A stretch of 64,000 bases of DNA from Pararhizobium sp. A13 (GCF_040126305.1 NZ_CP149510.1:2925001-2989000), one strand, 5' to 3'; shown: positions 38,325 to 49,316, counted from the first letter of the stretch. The notes: generated by a model from the sequence alone, not told the origin. A program made the numbers and translations.

Positions 38325-40085
38325 ATGAACCTTTTCACAGACTTCGAATCAAGAATTAAAAACGTTCTGGAAACGATTGATATCGTGCGTGAAAAGAGAT
38401 CTGAGATCGATTTCGGACGTGTCAGCGTGGAATCTCCGCGTGACGTCAGCCACGGCGATGTCGCAACCAACGCCGCCATGGTACTGGCCAAGCCGCTGGG
38501 CACCAATCCCCGCGCGCTCGCCGACCAGATCGTCGCGAAACTGAAAGAGGACCCGGAAGTCGCGGACGTCTCGGTGGCCGGTCCCGGGTTCATCAACGTC
38601 AAGCTTTCGGTCGCCTATTGGCAGAGCCTGCTGGCGATCATGATCGCCGATGGTACCGGTTTCGGCAAGAGCGCCGTCGGCGCCGGGCGTAAGGTCAATG
38701 TCGAATATGTCTCGGCTAACCCGACCGGCCCGATGCATGTCGGTCACTGCCGCGGCGCCGTCGTCGGCGACACGCTCGCAAACCTGCTGGAGTTCGCCGG
38801 TTACGAGGTGACCAAGGAATATTACATCAACGATGCCGGCTCGCAGATCGACACGCTTGCCCGGTCCGCCTTCCTGCGTTACCGCGAGGCGCTGGGTGAA
38901 AAGATCGGCGATATCCCGGCGGGTCTCTATCCGGGCGATTATCTTGTTCCGGTCGGCCAGGCGCTGGCGGATGAATTCGGCTCCAGCCTCAGGATCATGC
39001 CGGAAGACAAGTGGATGCCGCTCGTCAAGGACCGGACGATCGATGCGATGATGGTGATGATCCGTGAGGATCTTGCCGCCCTCAACGTTCATCACGATGT
39101 CTTCTTCTCCGAGCGGACACTGCATGCCAACGGCGCCGGTCCGATCCGCAACGCCATCAACGACCTGACCTTCAAAGGCCATGTCTACAAGGGCGCGCTG
39201 CCGCCGCCGAAGGGGCAAGTGCCGGAAGACTGGGAAGATCGCGAGCAGACCTTGTTCCGCTCGACCGAGGTCGGTGACGACATCGACCGGCCGCTGATCA
39301 AGTCCGACGGCTCCTATACTTACTTCGCCGCCGACGTTGCCTATTTCAAGGACAAGTTCGATCGCGGCTTCAACGAGATGATCTATGTGCTCGGCGCCGA
39401 TCACGGCGGCTACGTCAAGCGGCTCGAGGCGCTGGCGCGCGCGGTCTCGGGCGGCACCTCGAAGCTGACGGTGCTGCTCTGCCAGCTCGTCAAGCTCTAT
39501 CGCGACGGCGAGCCGGTCAAGATGTCCAAGCGTTCGGGCGATTTCGTCACGCTTCGGGATGTCGTGGAAGAGGTTGGGCGGGATTCCGTGCGGTTCATGA
39601 TGATCTATCGCAAGAGTTCCGAACCACTCGACTTCGACTTTGCCAAGGTGACAGAACAGTCGAAGGATAATCCGGTCTTTTACGTGCAGTATGCGCATGC
39701 ACGCTGCATGTCGGTCTTCCGGCAGGCGGCCGAAGCCTTTCCGGGCACTGATTTCGAAACCCTCGATCTGGCCGGAGCTGTCGCAGGAAATATCACTGAT
39801 TCGAATGAGCTCCAGCTCGTTGCCAAGCTCGCAGAATATCCGCGTGTCATCGAGGCAGCGGCACTGTCTCAGGAGCCTCACAGGATCGCGTTTTACCTCT
39901 ACGATCTTGCCAGCGCCTTCCACGGACACTGGAATAAAGGTAAAGAATCTCCGGAATTACGTTTTGTTAACGATAAGAACAGAGAATTGACCATTGCCAG
40001 ACTTGGGCTGGTGCGTGCCGTTGCCTCCGTTTTGAAGTCGGGCCTGTCCATTACAGGTACCGCTGCCCCGGACGAGATGCGATAG
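38325..40085 (+). CDS. argS: Arginyl-tRNA synthetase
   Basis: A 586-residue class I synthetase. The HIGH box reads [14 protein letters not shown] and the KMSK-like box [11 protein letters not shown]; the ArgRS N-terminal domain ([17 protein letters not shown]) precedes them. An in-frame ATG at 38316 would add three residues. The start at 38325 fits the family length of about 585 residues. It follows dgt by about 100 bases and precedes the SPOR gene. Confidence 0.96.
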   Translation: MNLFTDFESRIKNVLETIDIVREKRSEIDFGRVSVESPRDVSHGDVATNAAMVLAKPLGTNPRALADQIVAKLKEDPEVADVSVAGPGFINVKLSVAYWQSLLAIMIADGTGFGKSAVGAGRKVNVEYVSANPTGPMHVGHCRGAVVGDTLANLLEFAGYEVTKEYYINDAGSQIDTLARSAFLRYREALGEKIGDIPAGLYPGDYLVPVGQALADEFGSSLRIMPEDKWMPLVKDRTIDAMMVMIREDLAALNVHHDVFFSERTLHANGAGPIRNAINDLTFKGHVYKGALPPPKGQVPEDWEDREQTLFRSTEVGDDIDRPLIKSDGSYTYFAADVAYFKDKFDRGFNEMIYVLGADHGGYVKRLEALARAVSGGTSKLTVLLCQLVKLYRDGEPVKMSKRSGDFVTLRDVVEEVGRDSVRFMMIYRKSSEPLDFDFAKVTEQSKDNPVFYVQYAHARCMSVFRQAAEAFPGTDFETLDLAGAVAGNITDSNELQLVAKLAEYPRVIEAAALSQEPHRIAFYLYDLASAFHGHWNKGKESPELRFVNDKNRELTIARLGLVRAVASVLKSGLSITGTAAPDEMR

Positions 40086-40148
40086 TAACGTCACCATTTC
40101 CCCACAAAGCACTGGCAAGAACTGGCTAGTAAGTTGTGAGTGGAGCGC

Positions 40149-43100
40149 ATGGCAGACAAACAATTGGCACGAAGCGGGACTGCGGAATTCGACGCTTTGT
40201 CGGATGACGATCCTTTGGCAGAGCTGGCCCGCATTGTCGGCTATGACAATCGGCCCGCAGTTCAGCAGCTGCAGGAGCTCGAAAGACATCGCGAAGCGGT
40301 CCGCCTTGAGCCTGTGCTCGATCTGGAGGACGAGCTGCTACGCGAGTTCGACGTCTATGATGCGCCGCAAGGTGGATCGTCGATGCATGCACCTGAGCCG
40401 GTCAGTGCCGAGGATCATGTTGCTTTCGCGCCGCTTCCCGAAGAGAGCGATTTCGCTCCAGCCGCATTCGTTGAGCCAGAGTTCGTCGCTTACGAGGCGG
40501 AAGAGATTCTTCCGGAGGTTTCGGCTGACGTTACCGCGCTTGCCGTGGAAATCGCGCCGCCCGCTGCAGAAGAGCCCATTCCTGCAGAACCCGCGGCTGA
40601 GGTCGTCAGCGTAGACGAAGAACCGGTTGTCGATTTCTGGTCACCCCAGTCTGAGCCGGTTTCGGCGGAAGTCGAAAACGTTTGGTCAGTTGATTCTGAC
40701 AGCGACCCCGCATTCGACGGTGCAGATCTTGAGCGTGAACTCGAACTGTCCATCGGCTACGACGAGTATGCCGCCGTAGCGCCTACAATTGAAACGGCTT
40801 CGGCGCAAACGCAGCATTTCGAGCCTGAGTTGGGTGCTCTTGCCGGCGCCAAGGCAGAAGAGCCAGTCGAGGAAGTCGCCCCTTCGCCTGCATTTGACGA
40901 GCCCGTCGCCCTTGATCCCGTTGGGGATGTCCACACCGGCGCCGACCAAGCCTTAGTGGTGCCGGAGCCGACGAGCGAGAAGCAGTACGATCTGCCCGAA
41001 AGGCAGCCAGAGCCGGCACCGCCATTGAAGTCGGGTGACATCGTGATTTCCGCGGCGGACGCGCATGGCATTGACGCCTTGCTCACAGATATCGAACGGT
41101 TTCCTGTTCCCGCCAAAGCTGCCGTTAAGCTGGCGACCTCGGCGGATGCCGCGCGAAAAATCAATTATCCCTTCACGCCGACATTCAGCCGGGCTACGCC
41201 GGTCGCCTCGAACGGCGGAGTCCTGTCGCAGAAGGCCTTTGCGACCCCGCTTCCGGCGGCGTCTGTGCCGGTGGCAGCAGCTGTCACCGAAACCGCGTAT
41301 CAGCCAGCCGAAACGCCCGTCGAGCCGGCGGTGACCGAAGCAGCTCCGGCTCTGAAGGCGCCTGTCGATCAGGAACCGGATTTCGATCTCGACTCGTTCG
41401 AACTCGATCTTTCCGGTATCGATCTCGATATCGACCCCTCGGAATTCGAGATTGCGGCTCGGGAGGCCGCGTTCGCTCCGGCTGCTGCGATTGCAGAGGA
41501 GCCCGTCAGCATTGCTGCAGCCCCAGTGGCACCCGTCGACGAAGTCCCGCAAGACGACGAGCCTGCGCGCGAAGAGCCCGAAAGCATTCTTCCCTTCGAT
41601 CCCTCGATGATTGCCGAGACGGAAGAAAACCTGACGGCGATCGCCGATCTGAACGTGCCACAATTGCCGGCAGTCGAGCAGGAGCGTCCGGTCGTCCATC
41701 AGCCGGATTACGACCTCGATATCGACGCTGAAATGGCGCAGTTGTTCGGAACGCCGAGCCGCGGTGGCGCTGGCGCGAACAGAGGCGCTGACGACGAGCT
41801 CGGTTTCGGTTCCGTGCCGCATTCGATTCCACAGACCCGGACTGCCGCCGCTGGCGCGCCTGTCGAGGATGATTTCGACGAGTTCGAAAAAGCTATGGAA
41901 GAGGATTTCCGGCTGTCGCTGAGCCAGCGGCAGGAAGCCGACCCATCCTCGGATCGCCTGGCTGTCGGCTCCGGCTACACGGCCAATAGCGACTTTGACG
42001 AAGAGGGCAGCGGTTCCGGCAAGCGTCGGTTGATCCTGCTTGCCGCGGCAGTTACCGGTCTGGCGATCTTCGGAGGCGTCGGCGTCTACGCGTTCATCGG
42101 TGGCAACGGTTCCGTGCTGTCCGGCGGAGAGCCGAAAATCATTCTGGCGGACAAATCGCCTGTGAAGATCGTGCCGGTCGAAAAGGGCGGCAAGACCGTC
42201 CCCAATCAGGACAAGGCCGTCTATGATCGTGTTGCCGGTGCGCAGGACAGTACGCCGGAGCAGGGCACGCTGGTTTCCTCGACCGAGGAGCCGGTCGATG
42301 TGGTTCAGCGGACGCTGACGCCGGAGAACCTGCCGCTCGAAGGTGCCGGCGAAGAGCTTCCGGGCGTAGCGCCGGTAGACGAGGACGGCAGCGAACGCCT
42401 GCTGCCGGATGGCCAAACGGCCGAGAACGCCGCTGCCGAAGACAGCTCGCCTGCCGTATCGCCGCGCAAGGTTCGCACGATGATCGTCAAGCCGGATGGT
42501 ACGCTGGTTGCTCGCGAAGAGCCGGTTACCCAGCCTGAATCGGAGATCGCTGCGAACGAAACGCCCGCAAGCCAGGGCGACCCGCAGATCAAGATGGTCA
42601 AGACGACCGCGGTGACACCGCAGGTGGAGACGGGTTCTACGCCGAAGTCCCTGCCAGCTGCCGATCAAGCTGCCGCCGATCAAGCTGCTGCACCGGAGCA
42701 GAAGAGTGCGCTTGCAGAAGCCGCCGACACGACCGTTGAGGAAACGGCGCCGGTCCGCTCCGTCAAGACGACGGCGGTTGCTAACACCAATCCGGTTCCG
42801 CAGACGCGTCCGGTCGAAGAGCAGGCGAAGGTCGTTGACACCTTCAAGGCCGAGCCGACCCAGCAGGCTCAGCCGGCAGTCGAAGCCAAGCCGGTTGAAA
42901 CGGCCTCCGTCGCACCCGGAACCTATGTGATCCAGATCGCGTCGCTGCCGTCGGAAGCCGAAGCGCAGAAGTCCTACAAGACGCTTTCCGGCAAGTTCGG
43001 CAGCGTCATCGGCGGCAAGGGCGTCGATATCAAGAAGGCCGAGATCGCCGGCAAGGGGACCTATTTCCGGGTGCGCATTCCCGCCGGGTCCAAGCAAGAG

Positions 43101-43160
43101 GCGAATGCCCTGTGCGCGCGCTACAAGAGCGCTGGCGGCAGTTGCCTTGTGACGAAATAA
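40149..43160 (+). CDS. Large SPOR-domain membrane protein
   Basis: A 1003-residue protein with four regions. The first is an acidic N-terminal cytoplasmic region of about 620 residues rich in Glu, Ala, Pro and Val, with a short folded start (LAELARIVGYDNRPAVQQLQ). A single membrane helix follows at residues 626-652 (RRLILLAAAVTGLAIFGGVG...). Next is a Pro/Ala/Glu/Thr-rich periplasmic linker. The C-terminal SPOR domain (GTYVIQIASLPSEAEAQKSY... to GGSCLVTK) lies at about residues 923-1003. SPOR domains bind denuded peptidoglycan at the division site. It lies between argS and nagZ, as in other rhizobia. Confidence 0.9.
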   Translation: MADKQLARSGTAEFDALSDDDPLAELARIVGYDNRPAVQQLQELERHREAVRLEPVLDLEDELLREFDVYDAPQGGSSMHAPEPVSAEDHVAFAPLPEESDFAPAAFVEPEFVAYEAEEILPEVSADVTALAVEIAPPAAEEPIPAEPAAEVVSVDEEPVVDFWSPQSEPVSAEVENVWSVDSDSDPAFDGADLERELELSIGYDEYAAVAPTIETASAQTQHFEPELGALAGAKAEEPVEEVAPSPAFDEPVALDPVGDVHTGADQALVVPEPTSEKQYDLPERQPEPAPPLKSGDIVISAADAHGIDALLTDIERFPVPAKAAVKLATSADAARKINYPFTPTFSRATPVASNGGVLSQKAFATPLPAASVPVAAAVTETAYQPAETPVEPAVTEAAPALKAPVDQEPDFDLDSFELDLSGIDLDIDPSEFEIAAREAAFAPAAAIAEEPVSIAAAPVAPVDEVPQDDEPAREEPESILPFDPSMIAETEENLTAIADLNVPQLPAVEQERPVVHQPDYDLDIDAEMAQLFGTPSRGGAGANRGADDELGFGSVPHSIPQTRTAAAGAPVEDDFDEFEKAMEEDFRLSLSQRQEADPSSDRLAVGSGYTANSDFDEEGSGSGKRRLILLAAAVTGLAIFGGVGVYAFIGGNGSVLSGGEPKIILADKSPVKIVPVEKGGKTVPNQDKAVYDRVAGAQDSTPEQGTLVSSTEEPVDVVQRTLTPENLPLEGAGEELPGVAPVDEDGSERLLPDGQTAENAAAEDSSPAVSPRKVRTMIVKPDGTLVAREEPVTQPESEIAANETPASQGDPQIKMVKTTAVTPQVETGSTPKSLPAADQAAADQAAAPEQKSALAEAADTTVEETAPVRSVKTTAVANTNPVPQTRPVEEQAKVVDTFKAEPTQQAQPAVEAKPVETASVAPGTYVIQIASLPSEAEAQKSYKTLSGKFGSVIGGKGVDIKKAEIAGKGTYFRVRIPAGSKQEANALCARYKSAGGSCLVTK

Positions 43161-43183
43161 TCCGGCCAACAGCGAGAACACCA

Positions 43184-43215
43184 AAAAAGGCGCGGCGAAA
43201 CGGCCGCGCCTTTTT
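43184..43215 (+). terminator. Terminator of the SPOR gene
   Basis: A 12-bp perfect stem (43184-43195 with 43204-43215) whose 3' arm ends in five T residues. It starts 23 bases after the stop codon. Confidence 0.9.
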
Positions 43216-43307
43216 CGTCTTCAAGCGGATTTGTTTGCTGTGAATGACGGGATTTAAAGGAAGAATCGATATTCGCCTTTGCCGGCCGCAGCCACTATCA
43301 TCGCCCC

Positions 43308-44324
43308 ATGACCGAATCAAAAGCATTCATTTCAGGCTGCAAGGGCCTGACGATCACGCCCGAGGAAAAAGCCTTCTTTGCAGGCGAGCGCCCGTGGGGC
43401 TTCATCCTTTTCGGACGCAATATCGGCGAGCCCGAGCAGATTTCTGATCTCACCGCGTCGTTGCGCGACAGCATTGGCAATCCCGACGCACCGGTACTGA
43501 TCGACCAGGAAGGTGGCCGCGTCCAGCGCATCCGTCCGCCGATCGTTCCGCAATATCCGAACGGTGCCGCGATCGGTGAGATTTACCGTCGCGACCGCCA
43601 GAAGGGCCTTCGCGCCGCGTGGCTGATGTCGCGGCTGCATGCCTTCGACCTGATGCGCTTTGGCATCACGGTCGATTGCCTGCCGGTGCTGGACGTGCCG
43701 ATCGAAGGCAGCAACGACGTGATCGGCAACCGCGCCTACGACTATGATCCGCAGGCCGTGGCCGAAATTGGCGCGGCAGCGGCGGCGGGCCTTAAGGCAG
43801 GCGGCATGCTGCCGGTGATGAAGCATATGCCGGGGCATGGCCGGGCTTTCGTCGATTCCCACCACAAGCTGCCGGTCGTTGATGTGGCGTTCGACGAACT
43901 GGCCAAAAGCGATTTCCTGCCCTTCACCGCCATGAAGAACGAACTGATGGCGATGTCGGCGCATATCGTTTTCACGGCGATCGATCCGGAGAATCCCGCG
44001 ACGACCTCCGCCAAAGTGGTGCACGATGTCATCCGCGGCCATATCGGCTTCGATGGACTGTTGATGTCGGACGACGTTTCGATGAATGCGCTCGCAGGCG
44101 ATATTGACGCGCGGGCGCGTGGCATTGTGGCCGCTGGCCTCGATCTGGTGTTGCATTGCCACGGCATTATGGATGAAATGCTGCAGGTGGCGCGTGTCGT
44201 GCCGGTAATCTCCGGTGAGACGCTCAGGCGCGCGAAGGCGGTGGAAGCCGGGTTCGCAAAGCCGGACGCATCGGATGAAACCGCGTTGCGGGATGAGTTC
44301 AACGGCATGCTGGCCATCGCGTAA
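43308..44324 (+). CDS. nagZ: Beta-N-acetylhexosaminidase NagZ
   Basis: A 338-residue GH3 glycosidase that removes GlcNAc from muropeptides during peptidoglycan recycling in the cytoplasm. It shows the family motif KHMPGHGRAFVDSHHKLP, which has the catalytic His-bearing loop, and the catalytic Asp in LMSDDVSMNAL. The early LIDQEGGRVQRI block is typical. It sits between the SPOR gene and scpA. Confidence 0.95.
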   Translation: MTESKAFISGCKGLTITPEEKAFFAGERPWGFILFGRNIGEPEQISDLTASLRDSIGNPDAPVLIDQEGGRVQRIRPPIVPQYPNGAAIGEIYRRDRQKGLRAAWLMSRLHAFDLMRFGITVDCLPVLDVPIEGSNDVIGNRAYDYDPQAVAEIGAAAAAGLKAGGMLPVMKHMPGHGRAFVDSHHKLPVVDVAFDELAKSDFLPFTAMKNELMAMSAHIVFTAIDPENPATTSAKVVHDVIRGHIGFDGLLMSDDVSMNALAGDIDARARGIVAAGLDLVLHCHGIMDEMLQVARVVPVISGETLRRAKAVEAGFAKPDASDETALRDEFNGMLAIA

Positions 44325-44356
44325 GGGAAACAACGGCAACAAGAGGCAGGACAATC

Positions 44357-45223
44357 GTGAGCAACGCCGGCGACATGCAGAGGAAACCGGCGGCCAAGAC
44401 CCCCATGGACCCGCTGTGGCAGGACGATGCATCGGATCGTGGCCTGCACGAGGAAGAGCTCGTCGTCGATATCGCCGGCTTCGAAGGCCCGCTCGACCTT
44501 CTGCTGCATCTGGCGCGCAACCAGCGTGTCGATCTATCCCGCATTTCGGTGCTGGCGCTTGCCGAGCAATATATCGCTTTCATCGAGCGCGCCCGTAGCA
44601 TCCGGCTTGAACTCGCCGCCGACTATCTTGTCATGGCAGCTTGGCTTGCCTTCCTCAAATCGCGCCTGCTCATTCCGCAGCAGACGAAGGACGAGGGGCC
44701 ATCGGGCGAGGAGATGGCCACGGCTCTGGCTTTCCGCCTCAAACGCCTGGAAGCGATGCGCGAAGCGGCGACCCGCCTGATCAACCGCAACAGGCTTGGG
44801 CGCGACGTGTTCGCACGTGGCGCGCCGGAACATATTCCCGTCGAAAAGAAATCCGCCTTCGAGGCATCGCTCTATGATCTGCTGAGTGCCTACGCGTCGC
44901 TGCGCCAGCGTGAGGCGGTGATGCAGGTAACAATCGAGAAGCGGCAGGTCTGGTCGCTCGCCGATGCCCGCCTTGTCCTCGCCCGGCTGATCGGGGATAT
45001 GGTCGACTGGACGGCACTCGACCACTTTCTGCTGCGTTACATGACGAGCCCGAAGGAGAGGGCGACGGCTATTGCCAGTTCCTTTGCTGCATCGCTCGAA
45101 ATGGTGCGGGAAGGCCGGCTTGAAATTCGTCAGGATGGCGCGTTCTCGCCGATCTACTTGCGCCAGGGGCCGAACAAGCTGACGGCCGAGGCGCTGGCCG
45201 ACATGGAGGCGGGGCGTGATTGA
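44357..45223 (+). CDS. scpA: Segregation and condensation protein A
   Basis: A 288-residue kleisin that bridges SMC heads with ScpB. It has the diagnostic VDIAGFEGPLDLLLHLARNQ at residues 37-56 and the C-terminal winged helix. I chose GTG at 44357 (AGAGGCAGG upstream); an ATG at 44375 is also possible. It overlaps scpB by 8 bases, and nagZ ends 32 bases before. Confidence 0.94.
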   Translation: MSNAGDMQRKPAAKTPMDPLWQDDASDRGLHEEELVVDIAGFEGPLDLLLHLARNQRVDLSRISVLALAEQYIAFIERARSIRLELAADYLVMAAWLAFLKSRLLIPQQTKDEGPSGEEMATALAFRLKRLEAMREAATRLINRNRLGRDVFARGAPEHIPVEKKSAFEASLYDLLSAYASLRQREAVMQVTIEKRQVWSLADARLVLARLIGDMVDWTALDHFLLRYMTSPKERATAIASSFAASLEMVREGRLEIRQDGAFSPIYLRQGPNKLTAEALADMEAGRD

Positions 45224-45950
45224 ACCGCAAAGGCAGCTACCGGGCGTGATCGAAGAGCAGGACGAAACGACCAGCACGGAAATCCTGCTTGATCCGCGCA
45301 TCGAACTGGAAGCGGAACGCATCGCCGAAGCGCTTGTCTTTGCGTCCGCCCAGCCGGTGTCGGAGAGCTACATCGCGCAGCGCCTGCCGCGGGGCGCAAA
45401 TGTGCCGCGCATCATGATGCGGTTGAAGTCCATCTATGCCGAGCGCGGCGTCAATCTCGTACAGGTGGCCGATCACTGGGCGTTCCGTACGGCAGCCGAC
45501 CTCTCTTTCGTCGTCCAGACAGATGAAAACGAGGTGCGAAAACTGTCACGGGCGGCACTCGAAGTGCTGGCGATCATCGCCTACCACCAACCGGTGACCC
45601 GGGCAGAGATCGAGGATATCCGCGGCGTGCAGACGTCGAAGGGGACGTTGGACGTGCTGATGGAAGCGGGCTGGATCCGGTTCCGTGGCCGCCGCCGCAC
45701 CCCTGGCCGTCCCGTGACCTTCGGCACAACCCGGGATTTTCTCGACCATTTCGGCCTTGAGGAACTGCGCGACCTGCCCGGTCTCGAAGAATTGAAGGGC
45801 GCGGGCCTTCTCTCCGGCCGCATCCCCTCGGGCTTCCAGATTCCGGTTCCGCTTGGCGATGATGGACTTGGCGAAGACGAGGATCCAATCACGCAGCTTG
45901 ATCTTGAAGAGCTCGGCCTCTTGGCGCCGAGCGGCGGGGACGGGGAATAA
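45216..45950 (+). CDS. scpB: Segregation and condensation protein B
   Basis: A 244-residue protein with two winged-helix domains. The signature blocks are AEALVFASAQPVSESYIAQR near residue 35 and SRAALEVLAIIAYHQPVTRAEIE near residue 110, followed by GRPVTFGTTRDFLDHFGL. With ScpA and SMC it condenses and separates chromosomes. GTG at 45216 is the likely start, with GGAGGCGGGGC directly upstream inside scpA. A 260-base gap separates it from tatA. Confidence 0.94.
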   Translation: MIEPQRQLPGVIEEQDETTSTEILLDPRIELEAERIAEALVFASAQPVSESYIAQRLPRGANVPRIMMRLKSIYAERGVNLVQVADHWAFRTAADLSFVVQTDENEVRKLSRAALEVLAIIAYHQPVTRAEIEDIRGVQTSKGTLDVLMEAGWIRFRGRRRTPGRPVTFGTTRDFLDHFGLEELRDLPGLEELKGAGLLSGRIPSGFQIPVPLGDDGLGEDEDPITQLDLEELGLLAPSGGDGE

Positions 45951-46210
45951 AAGCCCGCGTCTTGAAGCCGTGTTCCCCTTGCCCGTCAGCCTTCTGCCCT
46001 TGTGCGCAATGGTCGCGTCCGGCCCTCGGTTCCACCGGCGGCTGCGCTCGATTGATCTGATAATCTGATGGACGGGCGTATCTCTGCCGAACTCTTGGTG
46101 TAAGCATTGCGTGACGTGCTGCTTTCCGTTAACGAGCGAGATACATTGCAGTTTGAAAAAGATGGTCGAGCATCTTAAATCGGGGTTACAGGTTTCAAGG
46201 GAGTAAGGAC

Positions 46211-46414
46211 ATGGGTTCCTTTAGTATCTGGCATTGGCTGATCGTTCTGGTCGTTGTTCTGCTGTTGTTCGGTCGCGGCAAGATCCCGGAACTGATGGGC
46301 GACGTTGCCAAGGGCATCAAGAGCTTCAAGAAGGGCATGACCGAGGATGAGACGGCCGCCGACAAGGGCGTCGATGCCAAGACGGTCGAACATAAATCCG
46401 ACGAAGTCCGCTGA
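46211..46414 (+). CDS. tatA: Sec-independent protein translocase TatA
   Basis: A 67-residue protein: one short membrane helix ([15 protein letters not shown]), the conserved Phe-Gly hinge and an amphipathic helix ([17 protein letters not shown]). It forms the translocation pore of the Tat system. GGGAGTAAGGAC precedes the ATG. The tatABC order is intact. Confidence 0.96.
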   Translation: MGSFSIWHWLIVLVVVLLLFGRGKIPELMGDVAKGIKSFKKGMTEDETAADKGVDAKTVEHKSDEVR

Positions 46415-46486
46415 TCATGCATTCGGTTCGGGGTCTGACCGTGAGGGCAGGCCTTGCCGCCTTTCGGTGTTGTGGAGTCCTTGAGA

Positions 46487-47122
46487 ATGCTTGATGTCGG
46501 CTGGACCGAGCTCGTCGTTATCGCCATCGTTCTGATCATCGTGGTGGGCCCGAAGGACCTGCCGCCGATGCTGCGCACGTTCGGCAAGATGATGACGAAG
46601 ATGCGCGGCATGGCGAGTGATTTCCGCCAGCAGTTCGATGAAGCGCTGAAGGAGGCCGATCTCGACGATGTTCGCAAGACGCTGAGCGACGCACAGAAGC
46701 TCAACCCGGCACATAGCCTGCGCGAGGCGATGAATCCGCTTCGCCAGATGGGCAACGACATCAAGGCCGATCTGCAGAAGGCGACGACCGTCGAGACGAA
46801 GCCGGTGGAACCGGCTGTGGCGCCCGCCGAAGTTCCGGCGGAAGCAGTCATTCCGCAGGAGCAGCCGAAAGCCGAGCCTGTCGCCGCTGCTGGAGGCGCC
46901 TCGACGGCCAAGCAGATGGATCGGGCTGCCGCCATCGCTGCTCCCGTTGAAGAACCAAGGGCGAAACGTGCTTCCAAGCCGAAGGCGGCTGCAGTCGGAG
47001 CCGCTGTCGCGGCTCCCGCGAAGACGACTGCGAAGAAGGTTAAGGGCGACGTTGCTACGGCCGTGAAGCCGGAATCTGCCACGGCTGCGCCGAAGAAGAC
47101 CAAGAAAAAAGGTGACGCATGA
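46487..47122 (+). CDS. tatB: Sec-independent protein translocase TatB
   Basis: A 211-residue protein with the TatB helix (MLDVGWTELVVIAIVLIIV), the GPKDLPPMLRTFGK hinge and amphipathic helix, and a long Lys/Ala-rich tail as in rhizobia. It forms the Tat receptor with TatC. The stop codon overlaps the tatC start (ATGA). I chose 46487 over an upstream frame because the family starts with MLDVGW. Confidence 0.95.
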   Translation: MLDVGWTELVVIAIVLIIVVGPKDLPPMLRTFGKMMTKMRGMASDFRQQFDEALKEADLDDVRKTLSDAQKLNPAHSLREAMNPLRQMGNDIKADLQKATTVETKPVEPAVAPAEVPAEAVIPQEQPKAEPVAAAGGASTAKQMDRAAAIAAPVEEPRAKRASKPKAAAVGAAVAAPAKTTAKKVKGDVATAVKPESATAAPKKTKKKGDA

Positions 47123-47937
47123 GCGGCGATATCGAAGACAAGCCCCAGCCGCTGATGGAGCATCTGATCGAGCTGCGCTCGCGGCTTATCTGGGCGGTCG
47201 GCGCTTTTTTCGCGGCTTTCCTTGTCTGCTTCTATTTCGCCAAGGGCCTGTTCGATGTCCTCGTTCAGCCGTTCAAATGGGCGGTTGAGTGGGCCGGGCT
47301 CGATCATCGCAGCGTGGAGCTGATCTACACGGCGCCGCAGGAATTTTTCTTCACGCAGATCAAGGTCGCGATGTTCAGCGCCCTGGTGATCTCCTTTCCC
47401 GTCATCGCCTCGCAGGTCTACAAGTTCGTCGCTCCCGGCCTTTACAAGAACGAGCGGGCGGCCTTCCTGCCGTTTTTGATCGCGTCGCCAATCCTGTTTC
47501 TGATGGGGGGTGCGCTCGTCTATTTCTTCTTCACGCCGATGGTCATGTGGTTCTTCCTGGCGATGGAGCAGCATGGCGGCGAGGGGCAGGTATCGATCCA
47601 GCTTCTGCCCAAGGTTTCGGAATATCTGAGCCTGATCATGTCGTTGATTTTCGCCTTCGGTCTGGTGTTCCAGCTGCCGGTCATTACGACGCTCTTGGCG
47701 CGTGTCGGTTTCGTCACCTCGCAGGGGCTGAAGGACAAGCGCAAATACGCGATCGTCATCGCCTTCATTGCGGCGGCAATTCTGACCCCGCCGGATCCGG
47801 TTTCCCAGATCGGCCTTGCTCTCCCGGCCATCCTTCTCTACGAGATTTCGATCTATACGGCCCGACTCGTCGAGCGGCAACGGACACGCGACGCGCAAGC
47901 GCGCGAGGATGCCGAGGCGAAGGAAAACGCCGGCTGA
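47119..47937 (+). CDS. tatC: Sec-independent protein translocase TatC
   Basis: A 272-residue protein with six membrane helices. Its N-terminus has the conserved [13 protein letters not shown] motif that binds the twin-arginine signal, and the later [17 protein letters not shown] block. It overlaps tatB by four bases. A 9-bp hairpin spans its stop codon, before serS. Confidence 0.96.
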   Translation: MSGDIEDKPQPLMEHLIELRSRLIWAVGAFFAAFLVCFYFAKGLFDVLVQPFKWAVEWAGLDHRSVELIYTAPQEFFFTQIKVAMFSALVISFPVIASQVYKFVAPGLYKNERAAFLPFLIASPILFLMGGALVYFFFTPMVMWFFLAMEQHGGEGQVSIQLLPKVSEYLSLIMSLIFAFGLVFQLPVITTLLARVGFVTSQGLKDKRKYAIVIAFIAAAILTPPDPVSQIGLALPAILLYEISIYTARLVERQRTRDAQAREDAEAKENAG

Positions 47938-47955
47938 CACGGGCTTCGTGTCAGC
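47933..47955 (+). terminator. Hairpin over the tatC stop codon
   Basis: A 9-bp perfect stem (47933-47941 with 47947-47955) includes the tatC stop codon. No T-run follows, so it may only stabilise or attenuate the message before serS. Confidence 0.45.
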
Positions 47956-48007
47956 GCACGGTGTTCGGGTCCCACTTTCGACACGACCGATCAGGACCCG
48001 AACGAAC

Positions 48008-49291
48008 ATGCTTGATATCAAATGGATTAGGGACAATGCCGAAGCCCTGGACGCGGCGCTTGAAAAGCGTGGTGCCGAGCCCCTGTCGGCCGCGCTGATC
48101 TCACTCGATGAAAAGCGCCGCTCCCTCGTTCAGTCGCTGCAGGACATGCAGTCGCGCCGCAACGCCGCCTCCAAGGAAATCGGCGCGGCAATGGCGCAGA
48201 AGAACAACGAACTTGCCGAAAAACTGAAGGCCGAAGTTGCCGAACTGAAGACCACCATGCCGGCGCTCGAAGAAGATAGCCGTCAGACGGATTCCGATCT
48301 TGCCGACGCCCTGTCGCGCATTCCCAATATTCCGCTGGATGATGTGCCGGTCGGCGGCGACGAAAGTGGTAACGTCGTCAAGCACAGCCATGGCCAGAAG
48401 CCCGGCTGGAACCACAAGCCGAAGGAACATTTCGAAATCGGCGAAGCGCTCGGCTGGCTCGATTTTGAAGGTGCGGCCAAGATTGCCGGCTCTCGCTTCA
48501 CCATCGTCAAAGGCCAACTGGCGCGGCTCGAGCGGGCGCTCGGCCAGTTCATGCTCGACCTGCATACGAGTGAGCATGATTATCTGGAAGTCCAGCCGCC
48601 GCTAATGACGCGTGACGACGCCATGTACGGTACTGGCCAGCTTCCGAAATTCGCTGAGGACCTTTTCAAGACCACCGACGGCCGCTGGCTGATTCCGACT
48701 GCCGAGGTGCCGCTCACCAATATGGTGCGCGAGCAGATCCTCGAAGCTGACACGCTTCCGCTGCGCTTCACGGCGCTGACGCCCTGCTTCCGCTCGGAAG
48801 CGGGTTCGGCCGGCCGCGATACGCGCGGCATGCTGCGCCAGCACCAGTTCAACAAGGTGGAGCTCGTGTCGATCACCGATGCGGATAGCTCGATCGACGA
48901 ACACGAGCGCATGACCGCCTGCGCTGAAGAGGTGCTGAAGCGTCTGGGGCTGCACTACCGCGTCATGACGCTCTGCACCGGTGACATGGGCTTTGGCGCA
49001 CGCAAGACCTACGACCTTGAAGTCTGGCTGCCTGGGCAGGACACGTATCGCGAAATCTCGTCCTGCTCGGTCTGTGGCGATTTCCAGGGCCGGCGCATGA
49101 ATGCGCGTTACCGGACGAAGGACGACAAGACGCTGAAATTCGTCCATACGCTGAACGGCTCGGGCACGGCCGTCGGGCGTGCACTCATCGCCGTCATCGA
49201 AAACTATCTGAATGAAGACGGATCGGTAACCATCCCGAACGTATTGTTGCCCTATATGGGCGGCCTCACCAAGATTGAAAAGGCCGGTTGA
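48008..49291 (+). CDS. serS: Seryl-tRNA synthetase
   Basis: A 427-residue class II synthetase. An N-terminal coiled-coil arm (residues about 30-105) binds tRNA-Ser. The catalytic core shows motif 2 ([20 protein letters not shown]) and motif 3 ([18 protein letters not shown]). I chose ATG at 48008 ([10 protein letters not shown]), the usual family start. It lies between tatC and surE. Confidence 0.96.
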   Translation: MLDIKWIRDNAEALDAALEKRGAEPLSAALISLDEKRRSLVQSLQDMQSRRNAASKEIGAAMAQKNNELAEKLKAEVAELKTTMPALEEDSRQTDSDLADALSRIPNIPLDDVPVGGDESGNVVKHSHGQKPGWNHKPKEHFEIGEALGWLDFEGAAKIAGSRFTIVKGQLARLERALGQFMLDLHTSEHDYLEVQPPLMTRDDAMYGTGQLPKFAEDLFKTTDGRWLIPTAEVPLTNMVREQILEADTLPLRFTALTPCFRSEAGSAGRDTRGMLRQHQFNKVELVSITDADSSIDEHERMTACAEEVLKRLGLHYRVMTLCTGDMGFGARKTYDLEVWLPGQDTYREISSCSVCGDFQGRRMNARYRTKDDKTLKFVHTLNGSGTAVGRALIAVIENYLNEDGSVTIPNVLLPYMGGLTKIEKAG

Positions 49292-49316
49292 GCCGCGTCC
49301 TGCGGCAGGGGTAGAT

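Noticed and set aside
40953..43184. A 743-codon open frame on the minus strand opposite the SPOR gene, and similar long antisense frames opposite bamA, valS, argS, tat and the nlpD-like gene
   Set aside because: These are by-products of GC-rich codon use with few stop codons on the opposite strand. They show no family similarity and each lies over a well-recognised gene.
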